Shown piece after piece: positions 6,140-14,429 of a DNA stretch of 28,893 nt (within the stretch, counting starts at the first letter, position 1; the number at the start of each line of letters is the position of its first letter). The notes beneath the pieces are model-generated. The model had not been told where the DNA came from, did no database searches, and saw only the letters and a program-made list of their open reading frames with translations. The position numbers were made by a program, and so were the translations under genes. Source of the DNA: Firmicutes bacterium CAG:882 (GTDB lineage: Bacteria; Bacillota; Clostridia; Lachnospirales; Lachnospiraceae); NCBI GenBank assembly GCA_000435595.1, contig FR895367.1:4772-33664 (forward strand), in the 5' to 3' direction.

Positions 6140-8752
6140 CTATTCGTCATCCTCGTCGTAATCGTCATCTTCATAGGTATCTCTATCATATTCCTCATCG
6201 TCATCTGCAGCAGACTCCTTAAAATCCGACTCCTTTATGACAAGTGCAGAACGAAATCTTCCAAACAGCTTATTTCCTACACTGCTCTTTGCGTGCTCCG
6301 CCGCACGTTCCATTGTATCCTTGACCACTCCGACAATATTTCCCATATCATCATTAGGAAGCCGGCTTAAGATGAGATAGAGCTTTAAAAGCGCCTTATC
6401 CTCTATCCTCCACCCCTGTTCATCGGCATAGTCCTTCGCAATATCGACAAGCTCATTCACCGTGTACTGCTTAAGAAGAAAGCATCCCGTGAATGTCTCG
6501 GCAAAATCAGGATTTTCGGCAAAAAGCTTGTTAATCTCGTATTCCTCATCAACAATAATGAAAGTTGTGGCATTGGCATTGCCCTCACGCATCATTGACA
6601 CAATCTGTCCACGCTTAAGCCTGCCGGCATTCTCAACGATAAGTGTCTGTCCGGCAAGCTTATCCGAATATGCCTCATAGCTCTTCTCATTAAGCTTATC
6701 CGCCGATATTCTCGCAAGCTTCTGCTCACGCTCATCATCAAACGCATGAAGTGCCTTAAATAAATTGACGGCAAATGTTATCTTGTCCGTATTACGGCTT
6801 CCCATAATCATTATATTTCCGGCATTTCCGGACTTTCCGTTCTGAACCGCCCTGTAATTTCCTATATATCTGCACAGTCTGCGCTCCATACCCGACATAT
6901 AAAGATACTTATCAAGGAACTTTCTTTCCTCTTCCTTCAGCGTATATCTTGATGCATCCGTATCACCGAGTGCACTCTTTACGGTATCGTCGATAATCCT
7001 TTCTATGCCTGCATTGACAGCTTTCTCCAGGTCAAGTGTATTCTCCATGCCATGAGCATACTCCTGCTCAAGAGCATCTTCCTGCTCATCAACATCCTCC
7101 TGCTCATCAACATCCGGTATCCCCTCGAACTCCGTTTCAGTTTCCACCTGCTCAGGTTCACCATAAGTTACCTCACACTGCTCTTTCCCGGCTTCCTCCT
7201 GAGGTTCTTCACATCTCTCCTCAAGTGCAGCCGCAACCTCATGAACCGGAATCTCTCTCGTCGGCTGTATCTCCTCCATGTCGTCAGGGTATTCTGACTC
7301 CGGTTCGTCGTCTATATCCGAAAGCCACTGTGATATGTCCATCTGACCGTCTATCTGATCATCCTTCTGTGCGGTCTCTTTCTTTCTTCTCTCCTGCTCT
7401 GCCTGAAGCTGTGCAACAATCTCTGCCATCTGCTCGATGCTCATCTGTTCCGCCGCCTGCCTTATAGTCATGTCAGGGTACAATACCGGCTTGCTGTCAG
7501 CAGAAGCCTTCCCGGATATATTCTGCTTAGGAGTCTTCCGTGCATCCTCTGATTTAGCAGTGTTCCTTGACGACTTACGCCACTGATGCTTGTTGATTAT
7601 TATCTCCTTTGTCGGATCCGAATCATCATCCGGCATATCCTCAAGCTCTGCCGCCTCACGAAGTGCCTCGGTCCTTTCCCTGTTCTTATATGCCTCCATG
7701 ATTTCTTCGACATTGGCCTTGAGTTCCTGCTGCACATTTCTCGTATCATATACCGAATAATCAGGCACCTTGATATTGATGTCAACCGGAGACCACTCCG
7801 TCGTGTTGTTCAGATCATCAACAGATGCCTGTTCTTCCGAAGGTGCGGAAGTCTCCTCAGCTTCTTTCATATCATCGACTTCAGTATCATCAGACTGTGA
7901 CTGTGCCATATGCTCATCAGTATAATCTTCCGGCTCCACGACAGGTGCTCTACCCGGTTCTTTATCCGGCTCAGCCGTTAATTCCGGTTCCTCGTATTCT
8001 CTGCGTCCCCGCTCTGCCCTTCCTGCTCTCTCGACAGTTGCCGCAGCCTCGCGTGAATATTTCTCCTCCGTTGCAGACACAGTCTGGTCTGCAGCCGTAT
8101 CTGCAACGAGCTCTGAGCTGTTGATTCCCATTGATGACATCTTCTCAAGTCTTGCAAGCTTCTCAGCCTGACGCTGCGAAAGAGGTGTATACATCTGCTT
8201 AAGTCTCAAGGCTTTCTCGACATATACTCCGTCCGCAAACCAGAGCACAAGCTCATCACACTCCCTTACACATCTGTCGGTCATTCCCGCCTCACTGTAG
8301 AGAAGCGCAAGCTCATACTCATATTCCTCATCAAGCTCCTTCTCCTTATAATCCTGAAGTATCTCAATGAGTTCGCTGACAGGTGCTCCTTCAGCTCTCT
8401 TAAGCTTGTACAGGAGAATATATCTCGTCACATCCCTCGGTGCCATTTCGACATACTCATGATATATCTCCTCCGCATCCTCATATTCCCCCATGCGCAC
8501 ATACATATCCATGAGAGTAGCCAGAAGCCGCCTTCCTCCAAACTTACGATTGTATGCATATATGCAGACATTCCTTGCCTTATCATATTTTCCCGTGGCA
8601 ATAAAAGCATCTATTGCATTCGACATGACGCTCCACTGCTTCATTTTTTTCCATTCAATCTGTTCTGCAACCTTCGCTGCAGATACATAGTCCCTGCTTT
8701 TGACCAGCTTATCAAGCTGCTCCGTTTTTATGGTCAACTCGTACTTATCCAA
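6140..8752 (-). CDS. TPR protein with acidic linker and degenerate AAA+-like domain
   Basis: The product is about 870 residues. Residues about 1-200 are TPR-like helical repeats (for example AFIATGKYDKARNVCIYAYN and YVRMGEYEDAEEIYHEYVEM). Residues about 210-600 are highly acidic and probably disordered, with a short repeated VDEQED segment. Residues about 610-840 resemble a CbxX/SpoVK-type AAA+ module: IMIMGSRNTDKITFAVNLF sits at the Walker A position but lacks the canonical GxxxxGK[ST], TLIVENAG sits at the Walker B position without the usual DE, and FIIVDEEYEINKLFAENPDF follows. The tail is almost all Asp/Glu/Tyr. The start chosen is TTG at 8752, because AGAGGTGA lies at correct spacing before it; the upstream GTG at 8761 is part of that site. 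No membrane segment is seen. The function is unknown; a scaffold is possible. It lies between the jet-like genes and the arabinose genes. Confidence 0.75.
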   Translation of the reverse strand: MDKYELTIKTEQLDKLVKSRDYVSAAKVAEQIEWKKMKQWSVMSNAIDAFIATGKYDKARNVCIYAYNRKFGGRRLLATLMDMYVRMGEYEDAEEIYHEYVEMAPRDVTRYILLYKLKRAEGAPVSELIEILQDYKEKELDEEYEYELALLYSEAGMTDRCVRECDELVLWFADGVYVEKALRLKQMYTPLSQRQAEKLARLEKMSSMGINSSELVADTAADQTVSATEEKYSREAAATVERAGRAERGRREYEEPELTAEPDKEPGRAPVVEPEDYTDEHMAQSQSDDTEVDDMKEAEETSAPSEEQASVDDLNNTTEWSPVDINIKVPDYSVYDTRNVQQELKANVEEIMEAYKNRERTEALREAAELEDMPDDDSDPTKEIIINKHQWRKSSRNTAKSEDARKTPKQNISGKASADSKPVLYPDMTIRQAAEQMSIEQMAEIVAQLQAEQERRKKETAQKDDQIDGQMDISQWLSDIDDEPESEYPDDMEEIQPTREIPVHEVAAALEERCEEPQEEAGKEQCEVTYGEPEQVETETEFEGIPDVDEQEDVDEQEDALEQEYAHGMENTLDLEKAVNAGIERIIDDTVKSALGDTDASRYTLKEEERKFLDKYLYMSGMERRLCRYIGNYRAVQNGKSGNAGNIMIMGSRNTDKITFAVNLFKALHAFDDEREQKLARISADKLNEKSYEAYSDKLAGQTLIVENAGRLKRGQIVSMMREGNANATTFIIVDEEYEINKLFAENPDFAETFTGCFLLKQYTVNELVDIAKDYADEQGWRIEDKALLKLYLILSRLPNDDMGNIVGVVKDTMERAAEHAKSSVGNKLFGRFRSALVIKESDFKESAADDDEEYDRDTYEDDDYDEDDE
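7062..7115. repeat. 18-bp tandem repeat inside the acidic linker
   Basis: Two perfect copies of an 18-bp unit (7080-7097 and 7098-7115) are preceded by a degenerate copy (7062-7079, 14 of 18 matching). The unit encodes a VDEQED-like hexapeptide in the acidic linker of the TPR/AAA-like protein. It is in frame and could vary in copy number between strains. Confidence 0.8.
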
Positions 8753-8775
8753 GACGTTCACCTCTTCATATATGA

Positions 8776-8804
8776 ATTGTATTTAGGATTCAGGCAATTG
8801 TGAA
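8776..8804 (-). promoter_or_regulatory. Possible promoter partly supplied by the repeat element
   Basis: On the minus strand TTCACA (8804-8799) and TACAAT (8781-8776) are 17 bases apart, each matching 5 of 6. They lie just upstream of the TPR/AAA-like gene. The -35 hexamer falls inside the terminal repeat of the MITE-like element and the -10 falls outside it. Confidence 0.4.
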
Positions 8805-9000
8805 ACTCAATTTTGACGATAAACAGTTGTGCAAATTTAACAAATTCGCAAGCAGGTACTATGAAGCCGCCGGTACTTAGGCAGTGTATTTTACTGCGTT
8901 ATGTACCGTTGCGTGATTCATGTAGCGAAAGCGTGCCTGCGGTGAATTGTTAAATTTGTACAACGTCCGCCTTCAAATATACAGTTTCTCAATTACCCAA
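8791..9000. mobile_element. MITE-like 210-bp repeat element, copy 1
   Basis: This is a non-coding element whose 154-bp core (8823-8976) is identical to 23324-23477. The whole 210 bp matches copy 2 at about 197 positions. The ends are imperfect inverted repeats: AATTGTGAAACT on the left, AATTGAGAAACT as reverse complement of the right, then GTTGTGCAAATTTAAC against GTTGTACAAATTTAAC. The centre folds as GGTAC...GCAGT...ACTGC...GTACC. It holds no ORF. No target duplication is evident here, unlike copy 2. It fills the gap between the jetC-like gene and the TPR/AAA-like gene. Confidence 0.85.
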
Positions 9001-9046
9001 TAAATTGCACTCTCCAAATTTCAATAATTTCAGTGTATCACAGCAT

Positions 9047-12000
9047 CTATAGAAAATCAAAACTTTCCTGTGAAAAGCTCAGTCTTTCGTACTCAAGCTC
9101 CTGCTCCGCAACCTGACTGTGGTAATCGACAACAACCGTCTGCTGTTTTTTATCGACAAGCTTCTGTCCGAGAACATAATTGACATCGAATCGTCCCGTA
9201 ATGGCAGGTGTTGCACCTCTTGCAGGAACTATAAGCTGAACATGATTTGTCTTTAAAAGCTTAAATATAGGTTCCCAGATATATACGTCCTTCGCGGCAC
9301 CGAACGGGTTGTCAATAAATATGGTCTTACCGAGAACAGCCGCCTCCTTGCCTCCTGCATTTATGCTTGCTATATAATTGATTATTGACACAAGGAACTG
9401 AATGTATATACCCTGTGACTGCCCCGTACTTCCCACAGCCTCCTCATACCTTAGGTAACGGCTCTGATCCTTGATTCTCTCCCTCTTATACAGGTTCAGC
9501 CTTATGCTGTTCATATCAGTGACTATAACGGAAAACAGTCTCTTCCAGCTCAATCGCCCCCTTATATATTTGAGTCTTTCATCAATCGTCTTAAAATTCT
9601 CAGCCGATGATACTGTCTCATTAATATATACAGACATTCTGTCTTTATACATTTCTTCTTTGATATAAGGTATCTGAAGTGAAAGCACCGGAATAACCTC
9701 ATCATCGAGAGTTATCCTTGACAGCTTATCGAGACGTTCAAGCTCTGAACGGATATTGGTACATATCTGAACACATCTGTTCTCGAAATTTGACTTGATA
9801 AGCTCCATATCCTCTATACCGCGGCTTATCCTGTCTCTCTCAAGCACTATGCAGCCGGCGGTTCCCCTGAGTGCATCGGACAGTTCATCCGCCTCAGCCT
9901 GCGACTGCGGAGGCTGAATATTCTGCTTAATCTCCTGTGCAAGCTCATAAGCCTTCAACATCGTTAACCGGTCGACGAGTAAATCCCTCGCCCTCAAAAA
10001 TGCCGTGCGCTTCTTCTGCTCATCCTTTAACACAGCCTCAAAGCTGCGTCCCGCCTCCTCGTACTTTGCATCCGTGAGCTCCTCAGACAAGTCACTCTCG
10101 GCATACTCGGCCGATTTTTTCTTTATAATGTCATCCGCATCAGGTGTTACGGACTTCACTATTCTCTCTAAATCCTTCTGCATAAGCAGGCATGCTGTGT
10201 GCTCCTGCAGATTTTTCTTTTCCTCCGCCTGAATGTCCGACAGCTCCTTCTTAAGACGTTCAAGCTCCGCCTGATGCTGTCTTGTGTATTCCCGCGGATT
10301 ATCCGGAAGCTCTGCATCTAACGTACCATAGTGTTCCTCATAATTCTTTCTCGCATGAGCACAGCTTCCCTCAATCCGGTTCATCTGTGCACTCGCACTG
10401 TCAAGCTCGCTCTGTACATCCCTGATGCTCTGCTTAAGCTTATCCTGCTCCTCGGTAATTATCAGAATGTCCTCATGGTTCTTGACCTGTAATCCTCCCT
10501 GAGCGGCAAGCTCCTTTGCCTTTTCAAGCGTTATTCCTCGGTGAAGCATAGAGCGCACTGCCTTATCCATCGCCGTGCGGCAGTTCTCCATAAGACGTTC
10601 CTTGTCCGTGATGTCACCCAGCTCTTCGTTTAAAAGGGAACGAAGTGCCATAAAACGGGCATCAATCTCCGCGGACGGAACCAGCTTCATTTCAACTGCA
10701 TCATCAGCTTCCTTGTAATAAGGCTCATACATCGCCCATGTGTTTTTGAGATTCTCTATATTCTTCTGTATTCCCGTGCGGCGCTGAATAAGCTCATTAT
10801 ATGCCCTTTCCCTTCCGTCATGAAGCTCCCTTGAGAGCTTACGCGCCTTAACCGCCGCATCTTTGACAGCCTCATTCCCGGTAATCTCAAGATGACACTC
10901 TGCAAGGCTTCTGTTAAGCTCCGCAAGGTCATCTAAATTTTCTTTTATCCTAAGATTTTCCGCAAGCTGCTCCTCAAGTCTTATTCTTCTCTCGCAAAGC
11001 TCCTTTTCACGCCCCTCAAGTGTATCATACAGCTCTCTTAAATTATCTGCCTTATCCCTCAGGCCTCCCTCATTGTGCTTCTCCCTTCCAAGCAGGCCCT
11101 CAAGCTCCGCTGCATTTTCTCCTGCAGTACACGCATATCCGCTCACGCGCTCGTAGTCCGTTCTGACAACCGCAAGTCTGTCCTCAAGCTTTGTAAGCTC
11201 CTGCACCGCCTGCTCAAGCTCCTCGGATGCCTTTCTGATGCCTGACATTCTGCCCGCCTCGTCATATATGAATGATAAATCACGGCAGGCAAGCATGTAT
11301 GCATCCGCATCATGAGCATCTGTTGTTCCCTCAACCGCATCAAGCTTTATTATCGGCACAACACCACAGTCCATTGTCATCACATTCTTATCGCGGCAGA
11401 TGTTCCCATAATCATCGCCTACAAGCACGGAATACGGAAGATATGGATATCTTCCCGCAAGCTCGGCACACTCATCACTGTTCTTATTTCTCAGGTACTC
11501 AGCCCCGCTTATAATGCTTCCTTCATATCTGCTCTGAAGATACCCACACAGCTTCTGAACACCCTTAGAGTCCGCCGGCTTAAGATTCTCTATTGAGCTT
11601 ATATACTCTCTTACAGAGTCCGTCTTTTTCTTAAGCTGTTCTCTCTGAGCGAGCATATTATCATAGAAATGGCCAAGCACCGCTGTCAGCTTCTCATGAT
11701 TAGGCTCACCATACACCTTTCCAAGTGCCGTGAGTTCATTTTCCCTCTGTCTTGCAGCAGAAAGACGTTCACTTATTCTGTCTAAATTCTGAGCCGTAAG
11801 TTCAAGTGACGCGTCCGTCTGTGCGCGCTCCCTTATGCAGCTCTCCTTCTTCGCATTGAGCTGTGCTTCCTCCTCAGAGAGTGCTGCAAGCTTATTTTTC
11901 AGTTCATCCGTCCTCTCCGCATATTCACAGGCCTCCTGTGCCGCATTCTCAACAACAAGAAGCGGTGTCCTTGAAAGCTTTTCCTTAATATCATCCTCAA

Positions 12001-13471
12001 GCTCTTCAACCTGCTTTTTCAGACTGACAATGATGCCCTCCGCTCTTGCACATTCATTATCCTTGATACGGAAATTTTCATTCAGGTTTTCCAGTGCCTC
12101 CCTGCTCTCGCGTTCCCTTCCGAGCAGGTCATTCAATGACTTTTCGCTGTCTGCAAGCTCCTGTGCCATATACAGATGCTTCGCACCGGCAAGCCTCCGC
12201 ATCTCATCCGTAATCTGGCTTCTGTCCTTATGGCGGTTATCCATATATTCTTTAAGCCTCAAAAGCTCCGTTTCCTGATTCACATAATCCGCATAATCCT
12301 CAGCGGCGTAGGACATTTCAAGCTCCTCGCGCTTTTTTTCATATTCAGCGGACATGGCATCATTCTTCTCAGACAGACTGTCAACAAGCTCACGCACCTC
12401 CTTAAGCCCTGCTTCCTCCTCAGCTATGAGCGAAGCGGCAATAAGCCTTTCCTCGTTCTCCCTTGCAGACTTCAGCCCGGACAGCTTTTCGGAAAGCCTT
12501 GCGGCATCATTTTCTTTTTTTGCCACCTGTGCCCCTGCCATAAAAAGGTACTTAAAAAGAGTGTTTTTCCCGGCCTCCTTGCGCGCGAACACACCGCCAA
12601 AATCATTGACCTTGGCAGAAAATTCATTTAGCAGGGCAAGCTCCTTCTCATAATTGTCAATGTCCTCCCTGCGCCTGGCAAGTTCTAAGAGCTTATCCTT
12701 TATCTCAAGGAGAGTTCTTGCCATCTCGTCATCGCCGTTACCGCCCCTTATGCGGTTGTTGTAAGACTTCTCTATTATCTCCTCAATCAGAAGATCCTCA
12801 ACAACCTTTCTGGTTGTCTTATAATTGCTCTCAAAATAAGTACGGACATGCCCCTCCGTCTTATTGATTCCCCTCACAAGCTCCCAATGACTCTCATATA
12901 TTCCGTATTCGTTTATAAAGCTGAGGTAATCTCCCTTTCTCTCAAACAGCTTAACCTTCACTCCGAAATCCTTCTTCTCAAGGTCGCGAAGATATGCTTT
13001 AAGCCCATTATAGGTTATTCTCTCACCGCCGCTTGAAAGCGGAAGATTTTTTATGTCATTATCGCCGAACTCCCTGTAAAAAATACAATAATTAAAATAT
13101 TCTATTCCTGCTCCCTTTTGGGTCTCCTCCTCGTCCTCGCCGGCTCTTCCCTTTCTCGCACAGAAGCCGCATGTCATGTACTTGTAACCGTTCTTTACAT
13201 CACATGAATCAAGCTTCCACTCCACAAGCGAATGTATCGTGGTGCTTCCTCCCGCCGTCGCAAAAAGCTTCTCGACAGGCTGCTTTTCGTCGAGTGTGCA
13301 GTTAGGCAGCATCGTCTGTAAAAGAAGCAGCATGAGCACACTCTTTCCGCCTCCGTTTGCAAGGTCATAGATTGTATTTTTACACGAAAAACGCATGAGG
13401 AAATCATCGTAATACTGTGTGCCGAAATTGTATTTTATGTTATTTACCCTGATTCTGTTAATCTGCGGCAT
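9047..13471 (-). CDS. jetC: Wadjet JetC / MukB-like SMC ATPase
   Basis: The product is 1474 residues, the size of MukB/JetC proteins. The N-terminal head carries a Walker A, ANGGGKS (about 38-44). Long Glu/Lys/Leu-rich coiled coils (about 240-620 and 745-1230) flank a compact hinge-like segment near 640-730 (YPYLPYSVLVGDDYG). The C-terminal head has a signature-like GSTGQSQG (1347-1354) and a Walker B, TIFIDNPFG (Asp1387-Asn1388), where Asn takes the place of the usual catalytic Glu. Such ATPases with kleisin and KITE partners extrude DNA loops. In Wadjet they activate the JetD nuclease, which is not in this window. The ATG has GAGGAGG six bases upstream, inside the jetB-like 3' end, and the two ORFs overlap by 14 bases, so translation is probably coupled. 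The symbol is by family resemblance. Confidence 0.82.
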   Translation of the reverse strand: MPQINRIRVNNIKYNFGTQYYDDFLMRFSCKNTIYDLANGGGKSVLMLLLLQTMLPNCTLDEKQPVEKLFATAGGSTTIHSLVEWKLDSCDVKNGYKYMTCGFCARKGRAGEDEEETQKGAGIEYFNYCIFYREFGDNDIKNLPLSSGGERITYNGLKAYLRDLEKKDFGVKVKLFERKGDYLSFINEYGIYESHWELVRGINKTEGHVRTYFESNYKTTRKVVEDLLIEEIIEKSYNNRIRGGNGDDEMARTLLEIKDKLLELARRREDIDNYEKELALLNEFSAKVNDFGGVFARKEAGKNTLFKYLFMAGAQVAKKENDAARLSEKLSGLKSARENEERLIAASLIAEEEAGLKEVRELVDSLSEKNDAMSAEYEKKREELEMSYAAEDYADYVNQETELLRLKEYMDNRHKDRSQITDEMRRLAGAKHLYMAQELADSEKSLNDLLGRERESREALENLNENFRIKDNECARAEGIIVSLKKQVEELEDDIKEKLSRTPLLVVENAAQEACEYAERTDELKNKLAALSEEEAQLNAKKESCIRERAQTDASLELTAQNLDRISERLSAARQRENELTALGKVYGEPNHEKLTAVLGHFYDNMLAQREQLKKKTDSVREYISSIENLKPADSKGVQKLCGYLQSRYEGSIISGAEYLRNKNSDECAELAGRYPYLPYSVLVGDDYGNICRDKNVMTMDCGVVPIIKLDAVEGTTDAHDADAYMLACRDLSFIYDEAGRMSGIRKASEELEQAVQELTKLEDRLAVVRTDYERVSGYACTAGENAAELEGLLGREKHNEGGLRDKADNLRELYDTLEGREKELCERRIRLEEQLAENLRIKENLDDLAELNRSLAECHLEITGNEAVKDAAVKARKLSRELHDGRERAYNELIQRRTGIQKNIENLKNTWAMYEPYYKEADDAVEMKLVPSAEIDARFMALRSLLNEELGDITDKERLMENCRTAMDKAVRSMLHRGITLEKAKELAAQGGLQVKNHEDILIITEEQDKLKQSIRDVQSELDSASAQMNRIEGSCAHARKNYEEHYGTLDAELPDNPREYTRQHQAELERLKKELSDIQAEEKKNLQEHTACLLMQKDLERIVKSVTPDADDIIKKKSAEYAESDLSEELTDAKYEEAGRSFEAVLKDEQKKRTAFLRARDLLVDRLTMLKAYELAQEIKQNIQPPQSQAEADELSDALRGTAGCIVLERDRISRGIEDMELIKSNFENRCVQICTNIRSELERLDKLSRITLDDEVIPVLSLQIPYIKEEMYKDRMSVYINETVSSAENFKTIDERLKYIRGRLSWKRLFSVIVTDMNSIRLNLYKRERIKDQSRYLRYEEAVGSTGQSQGIYIQFLVSIINYIASINAGGKEAAVLGKTIFIDNPFGAAKDVYIWEPIFKLLKTNHVQLIVPARGATPAITGRFDVNYVLGQKLVDKKQQTVVVDYHSQVAEQELEYERLSFSQESFDFL

Positions 13472-14186
13472 TTTCTTCCTCCTCTTCGTTGTCTCCCGTC
13501 AAAATCTCATACAGCCTTCCCCTGTTATTGCTGTAATAATTCTCAGCCATCGCCTTGAATCTGTCAGTCGGATAGTACTTACTCTGATTCTCTATAAAAA
13601 GTCCCTGGCTCACCAGAAAGTTGAAGGTGAGCTTCACATATCCCGTCTTGGAATTTCGTGCGGCTCTCTGTCCCTGTATATCGTCAGTCGATGTCACCGG
13701 AAGTTCATCCCACAGCAGCGCAAGCGTCTTGAAGCTGTTCTCCTCCACCTCATCAAGCACCAGCCCCGCCGAGCGGTCAATCACATTCGCAAGCACATTG
13801 TCAACCGCCCTTATGACCTCCTCGTGTCTGACAAACTCCGTGTATGTATAATTTCCGGAGGTCTTGTAAAATTCCGTCATAGCGCAGTATGTTATAAGAT
13901 AACACAAAAACAGTTCCTTGTTGACCTTAACTCCCAGAGCACGTCTCAACTCCTCATTGGTGAACCCGAAACATCTGTTGTTCTCACCCGCGCTGACAAA
14001 CAGAGCGTTATTATATTCATAAAGCTCCATGTCGAACTTCTTTAAAATCAGCCTGAGCGCATCATATACCTGTGAATTTGACGAATATTCCTCATAAAGA
14101 GCAATGTTCTCGCCTGAGCTTACCGCTTCACCTCTGATAAGTGTTGCTGCAATCTCAAGCGCTTTTTCCAAGCTGCGGTCTTCCAT
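13458..14186 (-). CDS. jetB: Wadjet JetB-like / MukE-like KITE subunit
   Basis: The product is 242 residues. It is helical with winged-helix-like character, including YLITYCAMTEFYKTSGNYTY, VIRAVDNVLANVIDRSAGLV and a late LTFNFLVSQGLFIENQSKYY, and it ends in an acidic tail. Its size, position and composition match the small KITE-type subunit of MukBEF/MksBEF/Wadjet complexes. I associate the sequence with the DUF6063-type JetB of Lachnospiraceae from memory, not from a search. It would bridge the kleisin and the ATPase. AAAGGGAAAG precedes the ATG. Its stop overlaps the jetC-like start by 14 bases. It is separated from the jetA-like gene by a 202-bp inserted element; without that the two genes would be about 35 bases apart. 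Confidence 0.75.
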   Translation of the reverse strand: MEDRSLEKALEIAATLIRGEAVSSGENIALYEEYSSNSQVYDALRLILKKFDMELYEYNNALFVSAGENNRCFGFTNEELRRALGVKVNKELFLCYLITYCAMTEFYKTSGNYTYTEFVRHEEVIRAVDNVLANVIDRSAGLVLDEVEENSFKTLALLWDELPVTSTDDIQGQRAARNSKTGYVKLTFNFLVSQGLFIENQSKYYPTDRFKAMAENYYSNNRGRLYEILTGDNEEEEENAAD

Positions 14187-14225
14187 CGTCTTTCCCTTTC
14201 CTATTGCCGTTTAAGGCATTATATT

Positions 14226-14427
14226 ATGTTGAGGTCAAAAGGTATTTTGACCTCAATGATATCGAATTGCTCCGCATTGCGTGCTCCCACAATTCTCAAA
14301 AATATTCGTAATTCACACATTTTTCTTTGAAAAATGGCTTCTTACTCATATTTTTGGCGGGTCACAATGTCAAAAATCCTCACGCAAGCAAGCTTGCATC
14401 GGACTTCTGACCTTTTGACCCTGATAT
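14226..14427. mobile_element. MITE-like 202-bp element between jetA and jetB, with 9-bp TSD
   Basis: CATTATATT occurs directly on both sides (14217-14225 and 14428-14436), as expected for a target-site duplication. Inside, the ends are inverted repeats with 14 of 18 matching and a common GGTCAAAAGGT core. There is also a left-end hairpin (GAGGTCAAAA...TTTTGACCTC) and an internal GCAAGCAAGCTTGC segment. No ORF and no transposase are present. It differs in sequence from the 210-bp family. The right duplication includes the TAA stop of jetA, so the insertion landed exactly at the end of that gene. Confidence 0.8.
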
Positions 14428-14429
14428 CA

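Noticed and set aside
13419..14045. Plus-strand ORF (208 codons) over jetB
   Set aside because: It is antisense to jetB and to the jetC start, with no binding site or recognisable domain.
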